Source of the DNA: Aureimonas sp. Leaf324
GTDB taxonomy: Bacteria; Pseudomonadota; Alphaproteobacteria; Rhizobiales; Rhizobiaceae
Direction: 5' to 3'
DNA length: 64,000 bases
Assembly: GCF_001423245.1 (NCBI RefSeq)
Contig: NZ_LMOH01000027.1
Location: 62,001 to 126,000, forward strand
Of this stretch, positions 26,545 through 36,661 are shown piece after piece; the first letter of the stretch is position 1, and each line of letters begins with the position of its first letter. Under the pieces are notes generated by a model that worked only from the letters and a program-made list of their open reading frames with translations, was not told the origin of the DNA and ran no database searches. The translations under genes were made by a program, and so were the position numbers.

Positions 26545-29163
26545 TCAGGCCATTTCGCGCTGTGCCACGAGGACGCTCGCGATCGCCGCCTCGAGGTCCT
26601 CCATGTCGTAGGGCTTGGGCAGGATCGTCACGCGCGGGTCCTCGCCGGGCGTCACGCCCGCGACATGGCGGTCGCCGGTCGCGAACACGATGCCGGTGCC
26701 GGGTTTCACCTTGCGCGCCTCGTCGGCGAGCTCCGTGCCCGACATGCCCGGCAGGTTCACGTCGCTCACGAGAACGTCGAACGGCACGGTCTGGATCGCG
26801 GTGAGCGCGTCCTCGGCGCGCCCGGCCTCGAACACGACATAGCCGAGGTCCTTCAACATGTCGGCCGTGTTCATGCGGATCAGGCCGTCATCCTCGACCA
26901 GAAGCACCGTGCCCTTGCCGGCCGGCTCGCTCTTCGGGGCGGCAGCCCCGAGGCCGCCGGTCTTCACCGTTGGCGCGTCCGCGGCGGCGGGCGCGAGCGA
27001 GGGGCCCTTCAGGGCCGCGCGGCGCGCGCCGTTCACCTGCGCCTGGTTGGCGAGGACGTGGCGGAACTTTCGCGCCAGCGCCTCGCGCGTGTAGGGCTTC
27101 GACAGGAGCTGCACGCCGGCGTCGAGCCGGCCGCCGTGAACGATCGAGTTCTCGGTGTAGCCGGAGGTGAAGAGCACCGCGAGGCCCGGCAGGCGCTCCT
27201 TCGCCTTGCGGGCAAGCTCCGGACTCTTCAGCTTGCCCGGCATCACGACGTCGGTGAACAGGATATCAATCGGAATGCCGCTTTCCACGACGTTCAGCGC
27301 CGACTGCGCGTCCACCGCCTTGAGGACGCGGTAGCCGAGGTCGGTCAGCATCTCGACCGCCGTGGCGCGCACCTCCTCGTCGTCCTCGACCACGAGCACC
27401 GTCTCGGTGCCGCCGGTGACCGGGCCGGTGTCGACTGCGATCTCCTGGTCCTCGCTCTGCGTCGAGCGCGGCAGGTAGAGGCGGATCGTCGTGCCCTGCC
27501 CGATCTCGGAATAGATGTTCACGTGGCCGCCGGACTGCTTCACGAAGCCGTAGACCATCGACAGGCCGAGGCCGGAGCCCTTGCCCTCGGCCTTGGTGGT
27601 GAAGAACGGCTCGAACACGCGCTCGATGACTTCGGGGCTCATGCCGGAGCCCGTGTCACTGACTGCCAGCATCACGTACTGCCCGGCCGCCACCTCGTGC
27701 CGGCGCGCATAGTCGTCGTCGAGATGGGCGTTGCCGAGCTCGATCGTCAGCTTGCCCTGGCCCTCCATCGCGTCGCGCGCGTTGATGGCAAGGTTCAGGA
27801 GCGCGTTCTCGATCTGGGTCGGGTCGATGAAGGTGTTCCAGAGCCCGCCGCCGAAGACGGTTTCCACCTCGATGCCCTCGCCGATCGCGCGCCGCAGCAT
27901 GTCGTCCATGCCGCGCACGAAGCGCGTGACATTGACGACCTTGGGCTCCAGCGCTTGGCGCCGGCCGAAGGCGAGAAGCTGCGCGGCGAGCTTGGCGCCG
28001 CGCGAGACGCCGGCGAGCGCGTTGCGCACGCGCGTCTCGGCCCGCTCGTTGCCGGCGATGTCCTTGAGAAGGAGCTGCAGGTTGCCGGAGACGACCTGGA
28101 GGAGGTTGTTGAAGTCGTGCGCGACGCCGCCGGTCAGCTTGCCCACCGTCTCGAGGCGCTGCGAGCGGTTCAGTGCGGCCTCGGCCGCGCGGCGCTCCTC
28201 GACGGCCTGCGCGACGCGATGCTCCAGCGTCTCGTTCAGCTGGCGCAGCTGCTCCTCGGCGCGCTGGCGATGGCGGATCTGGCGCTCCAGCACGCTCGCG
28301 TGTTCGCGCAGCTGCTCCTGCGCGAGGCGTTCCTCGGTGACGTCGGTGTGGACGCCGACCCATTCGCGCAAGGCCCCGTTGTCGTCGACGATCGGCACCG
28401 CGCGGATCGCGAACTGGCGCCATTCGCCGGAAGCGACGCGCACCCGGTGCTCGAAGACGAAGGTCGAGCGCGTGGCGACCGCCTCGTTCCAGGCGGCGAC
28501 CGTCGCGTCGGCATCCTCGGGATGCACGGCGGCCGCCCAGCCGAATCCCTCGTATTCCGAAGGCGTCTGGCCGGTGAGCGCGGACCAGCCCGGCTGCTCG
28601 CCGCTCATGCGCCCGTCCGCCGAGTTGGTCCACAGCGTCGAATGGATGGCGGCGACGGCGGCCCGGAACCGGTCGTTGGACCGGCGCAGCCCCTCGCGCT
28701 CGGTGCGCTCGATCACGGTGCACAGGACGCCGCCGATCCCGCTCTTTCCGTCGCGGATCGGGGTGTAGAAGAGGTCGAACACAACGTCGCGCAGGGCGCC
28801 GTTGCGATAAAGGCGCATCGGCTGATCGCGATAGGTCTCGGCGCGTCCGGCAAGGCCCGTCGCCAGGATCTTGCGGTTCCAGTCCCAGATTTCCGGCCAC
28901 ACGTCCGGCACGGTGCCGCCGAAGGCCGCCGGGTGCTTGTCCCCGGCGATCTCGCGGTAGCCGTCATTGTAGACCATCACGTGGTCGGGCCCCCACATGA
29001 GGACCTTCGGGATCTGCGAGTCGAGGACGATGTCGACCACCGCGGTCAGCGCGGCCGGCCAGTCGGCCCGGGGGCCGAGCGAGGTCGCCCGCCAGTCGGT
29101 GCGGTCCAGAAGCGCGCGCGCCGAGACCTGGTCCGCCGGCTGAAGGTCGAGCGCTGCGCTCAT
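26545..29163 (-). CDS. Hybrid histidine kinase, PAS-PAS-HisKA-HATPase-REC-REC
   Basis: 872 residues with no membrane segment, so a cytoplasmic sensor. PAS domains occupy about 30-155 ([17 protein letters not shown]) and 160-280 ([17 protein letters not shown]). A coiled coil leads to the phospho-acceptor His349 in [11 protein letters not shown]. The ATP-binding region has Asn464-type [16 protein letters not shown] and GSGLGL. Two receiver domains follow, with Asp638 (FTDVVMPG) and Asp801 (VSDVNLPG), both with the conserved Lys-Pro. No response regulator or output gene is adjacent, so the pathway is unknown. Confidence 0.93.
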   Translation of the reverse strand: MSAALDLQPADQVSARALLDRTDWRATSLGPRADWPAALTAVVDIVLDSQIPKVLMWGPDHVMVYNDGYREIAGDKHPAAFGGTVPDVWPEIWDWNRKILATGLAGRAETYRDQPMRLYRNGALRDVVFDLFYTPIRDGKSGIGGVLCTVIERTEREGLRRSNDRFRAAVAAIHSTLWTNSADGRMSGEQPGWSALTGQTPSEYEGFGWAAAVHPEDADATVAAWNEAVATRSTFVFEHRVRVASGEWRQFAIRAVPIVDDNGALREWVGVHTDVTEERLAQEQLREHASVLERQIRHRQRAEEQLRQLNETLEHRVAQAVEERRAAEAALNRSQRLETVGKLTGGVAHDFNNLLQVVSGNLQLLLKDIAGNERAETRVRNALAGVSRGAKLAAQLLAFGRRQALEPKVVNVTRFVRGMDDMLRRAIGEGIEVETVFGGGLWNTFIDPTQIENALLNLAINARDAMEGQGKLTIELGNAHLDDDYARRHEVAAGQYVMLAVSDTGSGMSPEVIERVFEPFFTTKAEGKGSGLGLSMVYGFVKQSGGHVNIYSEIGQGTTIRLYLPRSTQSEDQEIAVDTGPVTGGTETVLVVEDDEEVRATAVEMLTDLGYRVLKAVDAQSALNVVESGIPIDILFTDVVMPGKLKSPELARKAKERLPGLAVLFTSGYTENSIVHGGRLDAGVQLLSKPYTREALARKFRHVLANQAQVNGARRAALKGPSLAPAAADAPTVKTGGLGAAAPKSEPAGKGTVLLVEDDGLIRMNTADMLKDLGYVVFEAGRAEDALTAIQTVPFDVLVSDVNLPGMSGTELADEARKVKPGTGIVFATGDRHVAGVTPGEDPRVTILPKPYDMEDLEAAIASVLVAQREMA

Positions 29164-29274
29164 TCTGATGGTCCCCCGGTCCCTGGCGCGGCCTTGTGGC
29201 CGCCAAAGCTAACGCGTTGACATGCCGTCCGATTGCGGCTCCCGCAAGGCCGTTCGCGCAACAGGCCCCGCGGT

Positions 29275-30456
29275 TCAGGCCCCCCGGCCGAGCTGTCCGC
29301 GTGCCGCCAAATAGTGCATCAGATCCGTGATGCCATAGCGCCAGGGCTGCGCCTTGTCGGTGTGGGTGACGACGTTCTCCAGCCGGCCGAGGCGCGGCGA
29401 GGCGATCGAGACGCGGTCGCCGACCTTGTGGGTGAAGCCCTTGCCGGGCGCGTCGCGGTCCTCGACGGGGGCGAAGAGGGTGCCGAGGTAGAGCATCATG
29501 CCGTCGGGATACTGGTGGTGGCGTCCGAGCGCCTGTCCCGCGAGGTCGGCCGGATCGCGGCTGATCTCGCGCATCGAGGAATGACCCTCGAGCCGGTAGC
29601 CGTCCTCCGCGCCCTCGACCGTCAGGGTGAGTTCGGCGCTGCGCACGTCGTCCAGCGTGAAGCCGTCGTCGAAGAGGCGCACGAAGGGGCCGATGGCGCT
29701 CGAGGCGTTGTTGTCCTTGGCCTTGCCGAGCAGCAGCGCCGAGCGTCCCTCGACGTCGCGAAGGTTCACGTCGTTGCCGAGCGTCGCGCCGACGATCCGC
29801 CCCTTCGAGTTCACCGCCAGCACCACCTCGGGCTCCGGGTTGTTCCATTCCGACGACGGCAGGATGCCGATCTCCGAGCCCCAGCCGACGCTCGACAGGA
29901 CCGGCGCCTTGGTGAAGACCTCGGCGTCCGGCCCGATGCCGACCTCGAGATACTGCGACCAGTATCCGCGCTCCTGCAGGATGCGCTTCACCTCGGCGGC
30001 CTTGGGCGAGCCCGCCACGACGTCGGTCAGCGCCCCGCCGATCACCTCGGCGATCTCGCCGCGGATCGCGGCCGCGAGGCTGAGGTCGCCCTTGGCGCGC
30101 TCCTCGATCACGCGCTCGATCATCGAGCGGGCGAAGGTCACGCCGCAGGCCTTCACCGCCTGGAGGTCGCACGGCGCCAGAAGCACGGCGCTCGCCTCGC
30201 GGTCCGGCCCGTTGCGGCGGCTCGCCTCGACGACCTCGGCGAGATCCCATTCGCGCCCACCCGAGAGGGAGCGGAGCGCACCGACCGGGTCGGAGAGCTC
30301 CAGAAGCTGCGACAGGGTCGGGGCGGCGGCGCTCGCCTCCACCAGCCTCTGCCCTCGCACCGCGACCAAGACGGGCCCGCCGGTCTCGGGATCGAACAGG
30401 CGCCCGACCAGCGTGGCGTCGGCAGCATCGATGGGCAGAAGGGACAAGGAGGTCAT
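29275..30456 (-). CDS. Fumarylacetoacetate hydrolase family protein
   Basis: 393 residues. The C-terminal two thirds is the FAH fold, with metal-binding acidic residues in PEPEVVLAVNS and the downstream GNDVNLRDVEGRSALLLGKA and NASSAIGPF segments. Family members hydrolyse or dehydrate 2-oxo acids, often in sugar-acid or aromatic breakdown. The substrate cannot be told, and no pathway genes lie next to it. The start at 30456 fits the family; longer reading adds non-conserved sequence. Confidence 0.85.
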   Translation of the reverse strand: MTSLSLLPIDAADATLVGRLFDPETGGPVLVAVRGQRLVEASAAAPTLSQLLELSDPVGALRSLSGGREWDLAEVVEASRRNGPDREASAVLLAPCDLQAVKACGVTFARSMIERVIEERAKGDLSLAAAIRGEIAEVIGGALTDVVAGSPKAAEVKRILQERGYWSQYLEVGIGPDAEVFTKAPVLSSVGWGSEIGILPSSEWNNPEPEVVLAVNSKGRIVGATLGNDVNLRDVEGRSALLLGKAKDNNASSAIGPFVRLFDDGFTLDDVRSAELTLTVEGAEDGYRLEGHSSMREISRDPADLAGQALGRHHQYPDGMMLYLGTLFAPVEDRDAPGKGFTHKVGDRVSIASPRLGRLENVVTHTDKAQPWRYGITDLMHYLAARGQLGRGA

Positions 30457-30877
30457 GAGGGTCGGTCCGTCGCTGAAAGGGGCGAATCGCGCCCGTTGGC
30501 GGGCAGGGGACGCCAGAACCGCGCCCGGGCGCAAGCGCGGGAAATGGTGCGGTGCGAAATGGCGGACCGGCGTCGTTCGCCCGTGTCCGTGAACCCGACG
30601 ACGTCTCTCGGCCGCATAGAAGCCGCGCGATCTCGTCCCGGTCGGCCAAGGCTTCGCGCCCCGGCCGGCCGGCCCCTCGCGGCGGGCGCCGAGGCTGGTG
30701 CGAGGGCCCGGTCCAAAAATCCCCTCCGTTAGACCTTTGTTCAATCTCGACGGCTAGAACTGGTCCTGCAGCAGCGAACGAGCCGGCCCAGCGCCCCTCC
30801 CGCCAGGCATGATGCCGATGTTGCCCGACGGTTCCGACCGTCATGTCCCAACGTTCAGTTTACCGGGACAATCACCA
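30457..30877. other. Divergent intergenic region upstream of the flagellin gene
   Basis: 421 bases with no supported gene; the short frames here overlap on both strands and lack ribosome binding sites. It must hold the promoters of the FAH gene (leftward) and flagellin (rightward). TTAGAC (30729) and TAGAAC (30755) are near the right end but their spacing of 20 is poor, so no promoter is called. The flagellin ATG has GGGACA 13 bases upstream. Confidence 0.4.
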
Positions 30878-33388
30878 ATGACCTCCGTGAATTTCAACGC
30901 TGCCGCGACCTCGGCTCTCCGCACGCTGCAGCAGTCCAACTCGCTCCTCGATGCCACGCAGAACCGTATCTCGACCGGCCTCAAGATCGGTCAGGCCAAG
31001 GACAACGCCGCCTACTGGTCGATCTCGACCACGATGAAGTCGGACAACAAGGCGCTCGGCACCGTCAAGGACGCGCTCGGCCTCGGTGCCGGCACGGTCG
31101 ACACGGCCTACCAGGGCCTCGACGCCGCTCGCGCCCAGCTCGACGACATGAAGGCCAAGCTGACCTCGGCCCTCAACCCGAGCGTCGACCGCGCCGCCGT
31201 CCAGAACGACATCGACGCCTACCTCTCGTCGCTGAAGTCGATCGCTTCCTCGTCCGTCTTTTCGGGTGAGAACTGGCTGTCGGTGAACTCGGGCGTCGAT
31301 GGCTACTCCAGCCAGAAGCAGGTCGTCGCGTCCTACGCCCGCGCTGCGGACGGCACGGTCTCGATCGACACGATCGGCATCGACACCTCGACGATCGCCC
31401 TGTTCGACGCCAATGCCAACGGCAACGGCATCATCTCCTCGCAGGCGGTCCTCACGGCTGGCGGCAAGGAACTCGACTTCGGCGGCAACGCGGCTTCGGG
31501 TCTCGCTCCCGCTCTGAACGGCCTTGATACCGCAACGGCAAAGGCTGGTCTCGATGTCGGTACCGCAGAGAAGGCGAAGGTCTCGCTCGGCACGTTCTCG
31601 ATGGGCGGCGTCGACAAGAACGACCGTCTAAGCTTTGACCTTTCTGTGGACGGCAGCGCCACGAAGACGATCACGGTCAAGCTCTCCACGCTCACTGACG
31701 GAACCAACACGGCTACCGGTCTGGCGGGCCTGATCAATGCGGCCATTGCTGATCCGTCCGGTTTCGGCTCGGCTGTTGCTACGGCAGATCTGGTTGATGG
31801 CAAGATCGTCCTGACCTCAGCTACAACCGGCTCCACCTCGGCATTGTCGGTCTCTAACCTTAAGACGGTTGATGGCGACGGTACCGTGACGACCTCGGCC
31901 GCTCTTTCAGCCCTTAATGGGGTGCCGAAGTTCGGTACGGGTGGTGCAACCGCGGTTGCAGTTACTTATAGCACTGCGACCGACCCGATTGCCGATGGCG
32001 ACAAGCTGAAGTTCAGCTTCACCTTCAATGGTGACCTGTACACGACGACGGAAACCGCTCTCACTGCCGGTGGTACCGACACTGAGAGCGAGTACGCCAC
32101 CAAGCTGCAGTCGATGATCAACAACGCGACGCGTGTCAGCGATGGCACGACGCTCGGCAGCGGCAAGATCAGCGTGACCGGTGTTGACGCTTCGGGCGCA
32201 CTCAAGATCTCGACGGTTGGCGTCGGCCCGACGCAGAACGTCAACGTGACGGACGTCAAAATCAACGGTGCAGCTCCGGGCGCTGGCAAGACCGCCAACG
32301 GTCTGATTGCTGCTAACGGTACGGTGCCGACGTTTGCTGCGGCAGTCAGCGGTGCTATCGGCGGTGCGGTGGCGAACGGCGATACGATCTCGCTCGACAT
32401 CACCATGTACGCCGACAACGCAACGGCGACGGGTTCTGCCGCTACCAAGAAGTCGATCTCGTTTGCTTCGAACACCAATGCGGCGACGCAGGGTTCGAAC
32501 ATGCAGGCTGCCTTGGATCAGGCGTTCGGTACGGGTGTCTTCTCGGTTGCCGCCAGCGGTGAAGTGTCCACGACTGCGAAGGGTCCGAACGCCGGCTTCC
32601 TGATTGCCAATGTCACCATCGCGGATGGCAACGGCGTCAAGAGTTCGACGCTTGGTCTGTCGGGCGGCGCCATGTCGTCGGTTGGCCGCGATGAAGCGCT
32701 TACCGCCACGAAGGCGACGGTTTCGTCCTCCTCGGCCTTCGCCGGTGAGCTGGCGTTCGATGCTGGCGATAGCCTGACCTTCAACGTCAACCTGAACGAC
32801 GTCTCGAAGACGGTCACGATCAACAAGGCGCTGATCGACTCCACCCTCGGTGGAACGTCGGGCAAGATCACCTCGGCCAACGACTACGTGACGGTCGTCA
32901 ACGCTGCTCTGGCAAACGCCGGTGTTGCGTCGGTGACGGCCATGAACGACAACGGCACGGTCAAGTTCGAAACCACCTCGGCCGGCAAGGCTGATCTTTC
33001 GATCACCGATGTGAAGTCTTCGTCCGGCGCGAACTCGATCTCGGTCGATGAGATCTCGATCACCTCGGCGAGCTTCAAGGCCCTGTCGACCGACCAGCAG
33101 ACTCAGCTGATCAACGCCTACATCAACGTCGTCAGCGACAAGCTGAAGGCTGTGACCTCGGCGGCTTCGAACATGGGTTCGGTGGCGGCTCGTATCGAGA
33201 GCCAGAAGACCTTCGTCTCGACGCTCATGGACACGATCGACAAGGGCGTTTCCGGCCTCGTCGACGCCGACATGAACGAGGAGTCCACGAAGCTCCAGGC
33301 TCTGCAGGTCAAGCAGCAGCTCGGCGTGCAGGCTCTGTCGATCGCCAACCAGTCGGCGCAGAACGTCCTGTCGCTCTTCCGCGGCTAA
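30878..33388 (+). CDS. Flagellin, very long form with modular centre
   Basis: Filament subunit, 836 residues, about twice the common rhizobial length (near 400). The N-terminal D0/D1 helices (1-145, NRISTGLKIGQAKDNAAYWS) and the C-terminal D1/D0 helices (about 745-836, ending QSAQNVLSLFRG) are typical of alphaproteobacterial flagellins. Start 30878 gives this N-terminus; the longer frame does not. The centre is made of four related modules and uses more A/T-ending codons than the ends. No other flagellar gene is in the window, so it is an isolated flagellin locus. Closed by a strong terminator. Confidence 0.95.
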   Translation: MTSVNFNAAATSALRTLQQSNSLLDATQNRISTGLKIGQAKDNAAYWSISTTMKSDNKALGTVKDALGLGAGTVDTAYQGLDAARAQLDDMKAKLTSALNPSVDRAAVQNDIDAYLSSLKSIASSSVFSGENWLSVNSGVDGYSSQKQVVASYARAADGTVSIDTIGIDTSTIALFDANANGNGIISSQAVLTAGGKELDFGGNAASGLAPALNGLDTATAKAGLDVGTAEKAKVSLGTFSMGGVDKNDRLSFDLSVDGSATKTITVKLSTLTDGTNTATGLAGLINAAIADPSGFGSAVATADLVDGKIVLTSATTGSTSALSVSNLKTVDGDGTVTTSAALSALNGVPKFGTGGATAVAVTYSTATDPIADGDKLKFSFTFNGDLYTTTETALTAGGTDTESEYATKLQSMINNATRVSDGTTLGSGKISVTGVDASGALKISTVGVGPTQNVNVTDVKINGAAPGAGKTANGLIAANGTVPTFAAAVSGAIGGAVANGDTISLDITMYADNATATGSAATKKSISFASNTNAATQGSNMQAALDQAFGTGVFSVAASGEVSTTAKGPNAGFLIANVTIADGNGVKSSTLGLSGGAMSSVGRDEALTATKATVSSSSAFAGELAFDAGDSLTFNVNLNDVSKTVTINKALIDSTLGGTSGKITSANDYVTVVNAALANAGVASVTAMNDNGTVKFETTSAGKADLSITDVKSSSGANSISVDEISITSASFKALSTDQQTQLINAYINVVSDKLKAVTSAASNMGSVAARIESQKTFVSTLMDTIDKGVSGLVDADMNEESTKLQALQVKQQLGVQALSIANQSAQNVLSLFRG
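31619..33040 (+). repeat. Four degenerate modules of about 127 residues inside flagellin
   Basis: Each module opens with an Asp in a short strand (D249 RLSFDLSVDG, D375 KLKFSFTFNG, D502 TISLDITMY, D631 SLTFNVNLND), at spacings of 126, 127 and 129 residues. Each first part closes with a similar strand (SALSVSNLKTVDG, QNVNVTDVKINGA, FLIANVTIADG, ADLSITDVKSSSG). This matches the flagellin hook IN motif type of insertion. Protein-level similarity is visible, but the DNA copies have diverged. Confidence 0.75.
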
Positions 33389-33446
33389 GAACGGGGACCC
33401 TGACGGGATCGTCGCCTGCGGGCGGCGGTCGCCGGACGGGACAGAA

Positions 33447-33479
33447 GGCTCCCGGACCCTTGGGCCCGGGAGCCTTTTT
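33447..33479. terminator. Rho-independent terminator after flagellin
   Basis: Stem GGCTCCCGG (33447-33455) pairs with CCGGGAGCC (33466-33474), followed by TTTTT. It terminates flagellin mRNA; the convergent esterase-like gene also ends nearby. Confidence 0.92.
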
Positions 33480-33487
33480 CGTTGGCG

Positions 33488-34846
33488 TCAGCGGGCGTTG
33501 AGAAACTCGCCCGCCTCGATCAGCACGAACTCGTTGTCGTCGGCGCGGTCGAGCGCGCGGCCGGCGGAGTAGGGGAAGTTGTTGTCGTTGGCGACGACGA
33601 TATGCGTGTCGTCCACCCGGTCGACGTTCTCGATCGTCACGAAGGGCATGTCATAGACGCCGTCGGCCGTGCCCTGGCGGGCCTTCCCGTCCGGGTCGTT
33701 CACGTCCATCAGGTCGAGATAGCCGATCTTTCGCACCGGCTGGCCGACATTCGCGTCGCTCATCTCGATCTTATAGATGCGCTTGAACTTGGCCGGCGTC
33801 GCGAAGCAATCCGGCTTCGGCTCGCCCGTGCAGCCTTGCGCGGCGCGGCCCGCCCCGTTGTCGCGCTCGATCACGAGGGCGGTGGTGGCGTCCAGCATGT
33901 TGAAGTCGCCGATCGCCACGCCGTCTCGACCAAGCGGGTAGATCCAGGAGCGGCCGGTCCAGTCGCCCTTTGCCGTGTCGAACTCGATGACGCGAAGGCC
34001 GGTCCGCCCGTCGGACGTCGTCTCGGCCTTGCCCTCGGTGTAGAGCGGCCCTTCCAGAAGCGCGTAGAGATGCGCGCCGTCGGGCGAACGGGCGAGGCCC
34101 TCGAAGCCGCCGGAGCGCTTGAGGTTGAAAGCCGGCATGGGCTTGGCCGGATCGGCCGGCAACTGCAGCACCGGGTTGTCGGGCGACATCACCTTGGTCT
34201 CGCCGACACGCGTCTCGTGGACGCTCTGGAGCCGGCCTTCGCGGTCGAACTTCAGGAGCCAAGGGCCGAACTCCTCGCCGACATAGAACCCGTCCGCGAC
34301 CGGCTGGATCGATTCGACGTCGAAGTCGGTGCCCGTCAGATAGCGCGTGTCGGATCCTTCCATCGCGATCGGCAAGGGCGCCTTGCGATCGGGATCGGAC
34401 AGGAACACCGTCTCGCGGCGGTCGACGGTCCCCTTGTCCCAGTCGATCGCGATGTGGTGCAGCATCAGCATGGCGTCGCTCGAGTTCGCCTTGGAGCCGA
34501 ACCCGTTGTCGGAGAGCGTCCAGAACGTGCCGTCGTCCATACGGCGAATGCCGGAGAAACCTTGGATAGCCTGGCCGTCGATCGGCAGCGAGAAGCCGGT
34601 CGGGCGCACCCCGTCCTTGCCGGGCACGGTGCCGAGGGCGTCCGTGCGGCGGCGGTCGGGCGTCGTGAACTTGCCGGCCTGGCGCAGGTGCGCCGGCGCA
34701 TCGGCGGGCGCGGCGATCCGCGTATCGGCAGGCAGGACGGCCTGGGCGGCGAGCGTCGCGGGAAAGGCCCGGCCCTCCGCGTCCTGCGCATGGACTGACG
34801 TGCCGAGGGCGAGGAGCGCGAGGCTGGCGGTGAAAAGCGTCTTCAT
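33488..34846 (-). CDS. Esterase-like activity of phytase family protein
   Basis: 452 residues with a signal peptide (1-20, VHA-QD), so periplasmic. It belongs to the beta-propeller phytase-like family (PF13449): GFSGIRRMDDGTFWTLSDNG near residue 95, and ESIQPVADGFYVGEEFGPW in the middle. Members are calcium-dependent phosphoesterases or esterases by inference. A PHO-box-like repeat lies 71 bases upstream, which would suit a phosphate-scavenging role, but it is weak. The last residues (EFVLIEAGEFLNAR) complete the propeller. Confidence 0.85.
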   Translation of the reverse strand: MKTLFTASLALLALGTSVHAQDAEGRAFPATLAAQAVLPADTRIAAPADAPAHLRQAGKFTTPDRRRTDALGTVPGKDGVRPTGFSLPIDGQAIQGFSGIRRMDDGTFWTLSDNGFGSKANSSDAMLMLHHIAIDWDKGTVDRRETVFLSDPDRKAPLPIAMEGSDTRYLTGTDFDVESIQPVADGFYVGEEFGPWLLKFDREGRLQSVHETRVGETKVMSPDNPVLQLPADPAKPMPAFNLKRSGGFEGLARSPDGAHLYALLEGPLYTEGKAETTSDGRTGLRVIEFDTAKGDWTGRSWIYPLGRDGVAIGDFNMLDATTALVIERDNGAGRAAQGCTGEPKPDCFATPAKFKRIYKIEMSDANVGQPVRKIGYLDLMDVNDPDGKARQGTADGVYDMPFVTIENVDRVDDTHIVVANDNNFPYSAGRALDRADDNEFVLIEAGEFLNAR

Positions 34847-34917
34847 GGGTGTCGGTTTCCTGTTGGCCGGACGGCCTGGAAACCAACTGAAAAGCGTAAC
34901 AGCCGCGCGACGGCGCG

Positions 34918-34935
34918 ATGACGCGTCGGTGACGG
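34918..34935 (-). promoter_or_regulatory. PHO-box-like direct repeat upstream of the phytase-like gene
   Basis: On the minus strand, CCGTCAC-CGAC-GCGTCAT has two CGTCA cores 11 bases apart with one and two mismatches to the PhoB heptamer. Its place before a predicted phosphoesterase makes it more interesting than chance, but no well-spaced -10 element follows. Confidence 0.35.
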
Positions 34936-34939
34936 ATCG

Positions 34940-35104
34940 TCAGTCGCGCCGTGTGTCCGGCTCGCGATCGCGCGCCTCGCCCGGCGCCGGCTCGGGCACC
35001 GTGCCTGCGTCCTCGCCGGGCAGCGGCCGATCCTCGTCGTCGCCGCGGCGGCGGATGTCTTCGATGTCGGGTGTGATGGGGCTCGCGCCGGGAATGCGGC
35101 TCAT
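34940..35104 (-). CDS. 54-residue acidic hypothetical protein
   Basis: A short gene with an excellent ribosome binding site (AGAGGAG nine bases before ATG 35104) and strong GC-ending codons. The product begins MSRIPGASPITPDIEDIRRR and is rich in Asp, Glu, Arg and Pro, with no hydrophobic segment, so it is probably disordered. It lies between zur and the phytase-like gene on the same strand. No function is recognised. Confidence 0.65.
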   Translation of the reverse strand: MSRIPGASPITPDIEDIRRRGDDEDRPLPGEDAGTVPEPAPGEARDREPDTRRD

Positions 35105-35166
35105 GCGGGGCTCCTCTCGAAACGTTCGAAGAGGCGAAGGCTCGCCCGGCCGTCATGGTTCCCGCG

Positions 35167-35592
35167 TCAGGCGCAGGCCGAGCACAGGCCCTTGATCTCG
35201 ACGGTGGTGCGCTTGGGAACGAAGCCCCGCTCGCCGGCCCAGCCGGCGAGGCGCGCCTCGACCGCGGCGTCGGCGAACTCGGTCACCGCGCCGCATTTCT
35301 CGCAGATCGCAAAGGCCGTGAGGGCGTGGGCGCAGGCGTGGGGATGGGCGCAGGCGACGAAGGCGTTGAGGCTTTCCAAGCGGTGCACGAGACCGGTCTC
35401 GAGCAGCTTCTCCAGCGCCCGGTAGACCTGGGGCGGTGCACGCAGGCCCTCGTCGCGCAGGGCGTCGAGGATGGAGTAGGCGCTGAGCGGTCCGTCGGCC
35501 TGCTCGAGGATGTCGAACACGAGCTTCTGGTTGCGCGTCAGCGCCTTCTCGGCGCCCGCGGTCGGGGTGTGGTGATGGTGGTCGTGGTTCAC
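35167..35592 (-). CDS. zur: Zinc uptake regulator, Fur family
   Basis: 141 residues. Winged-helix DNA-binding domain at about 18-75, then the metal-binding dimer domain with a structural zinc site of two CxxC pairs, Cys97/Cys100 and Cys137/Cys140. Histidines around 83-90 fit a regulatory zinc site. The N-terminus is His-rich (NHDHHHH), unusual and suited to zinc binding. It is the last gene of the znu block, so Zur would repress its own operon when zinc is plentiful. Zur is chosen over Fur or Mur from the context and cysteines. Confidence 0.92.
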   Translation of the reverse strand: MNHDHHHHTPTAGAEKALTRNQKLVFDILEQADGPLSAYSILDALRDEGLRAPPQVYRALEKLLETGLVHRLESLNAFVACAHPHACAHALTAFAICEKCGAVTEFADAAVEARLAGWAGERGFVPKRTTVEIKGLCSACA

Positions 35593-35689
35593 GCTCGATG
35601 GTCTCCCGCAAGACTGTGCGCAACCCGCGCGTTCCGTCCCTGATATGGCGGCGACCGGCGCCCGCCGAAAGGGCGCCGATCGTCTTGGC

Positions 35690-36637
35690 TCAGCTCGTCT
35701 TCAGCGCCTTGGCGAGTTCGCCGGCGTTGTGGCGGAACATGTCGAGATAGGTCGGCGCCGGGCCGTCCGGTGCCGACAGGCTGTCGGAGAACAGCGAGCC
35801 GCCGATCTCGGCGCCGGTCTCGGCCGCGATCCGTTCGACGAGACGCGGGTCCGAAATGGTCTCGACGAACACGGCGCGGATCTTCTCGTCGCGGATCTGG
35901 TCGATGATGCGGGCAACGTCGGCCGCCGAGGCCTCGGCCTCGGTCGACACGCCGTTCGGCGCGATGAAGGCGATGCCGTAGGCCTTGCCGAAGTAGCCGA
36001 AGGCGTCGTGCGAGGTGACGACCTTGCGCGCCTCGGCCGGCACGTCGTCGAGCTCGGCGCGGATCTCTGTATCGAGCGCCTTCATCTCGGCGATATAGGC
36101 CGCGCCGTTCGCCTCGTAGTCGCCGGCATTGGCGGGGTCGGCGGCCTTCAGGGCCTCGACGATGTTGCGGGCGTAGATCTGGCCGTTGGCAAGGTCCTGC
36201 CAGGCGTGCGGGTCGTTCGGGCCGTGGTCGTGGCCGGCATGGTCGTGGTCCTCGTGGTCGTCGTGACCTTCGTGCTCTTCCTCGGAAAACGCGATCGGCG
36301 TTACGCCCGTCGCGGCCACGGCGGTCTCGCCGGTGAAGCCGGACGTCGCGACGAGGCGCGGCAGCCAGCCCTCGAACTGGAGGCCGTTGGTGACGAGGAG
36401 CTTGGCGCTCCCGAGCGCGCGCGCGTCTGCCGGCGTCGGCTCGAACACGTGCGCGTCGCCGCCCGGGCCGACGAGGGTGGTGACGGCGACGTGGTCGCCG
36501 CCGATGCGGCTCGTCATGTCGCCGAGGATCGAGAACGAGGCGACGACGGGAAGCGGCTCCTGCGCATGGGCGGTGCTGAGCGACAGGAGCGCGGCGGCAC
36601 CGGCGGCAAGGCCGAGGAACAGGCGGCGATGAATCAT
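35690..36637 (-). CDS. znuA: Zinc ABC transporter substrate-binding protein
   Basis: Periplasmic zinc-capturing protein, 315 residues with a signal peptide ending AHA-QE (26). The zinc ligands His63 (GDAHVFEP) and His144 (NDPHAWQD) are in place. Between them lies the His/Asp-rich loop (122-138, HEGHDDHEDHDHAGHDH), the mark of zinc rather than manganese binding proteins. It is downstream of znuB by 24 bases and before zur. Confidence 0.95.
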   Translation of the reverse strand: MIHRRLFLGLAAGAAALLSLSTAHAQEPLPVVASFSILGDMTSRIGGDHVAVTTLVGPGGDAHVFEPTPADARALGSAKLLVTNGLQFEGWLPRLVATSGFTGETAVAATGVTPIAFSEEEHEGHDDHEDHDHAGHDHGPNDPHAWQDLANGQIYARNIVEALKAADPANAGDYEANGAAYIAEMKALDTEIRAELDDVPAEARKVVTSHDAFGYFGKAYGIAFIAPNGVSTEAEASAADVARIIDQIRDEKIRAVFVETISDPRLVERIAAETGAEIGGSLFSDSLSAPDGPAPTYLDMFRHNAGELAKALKTS

Positions 36638-36661
36638 GGGGAGGTCTCCGGTTGGAGGGGG

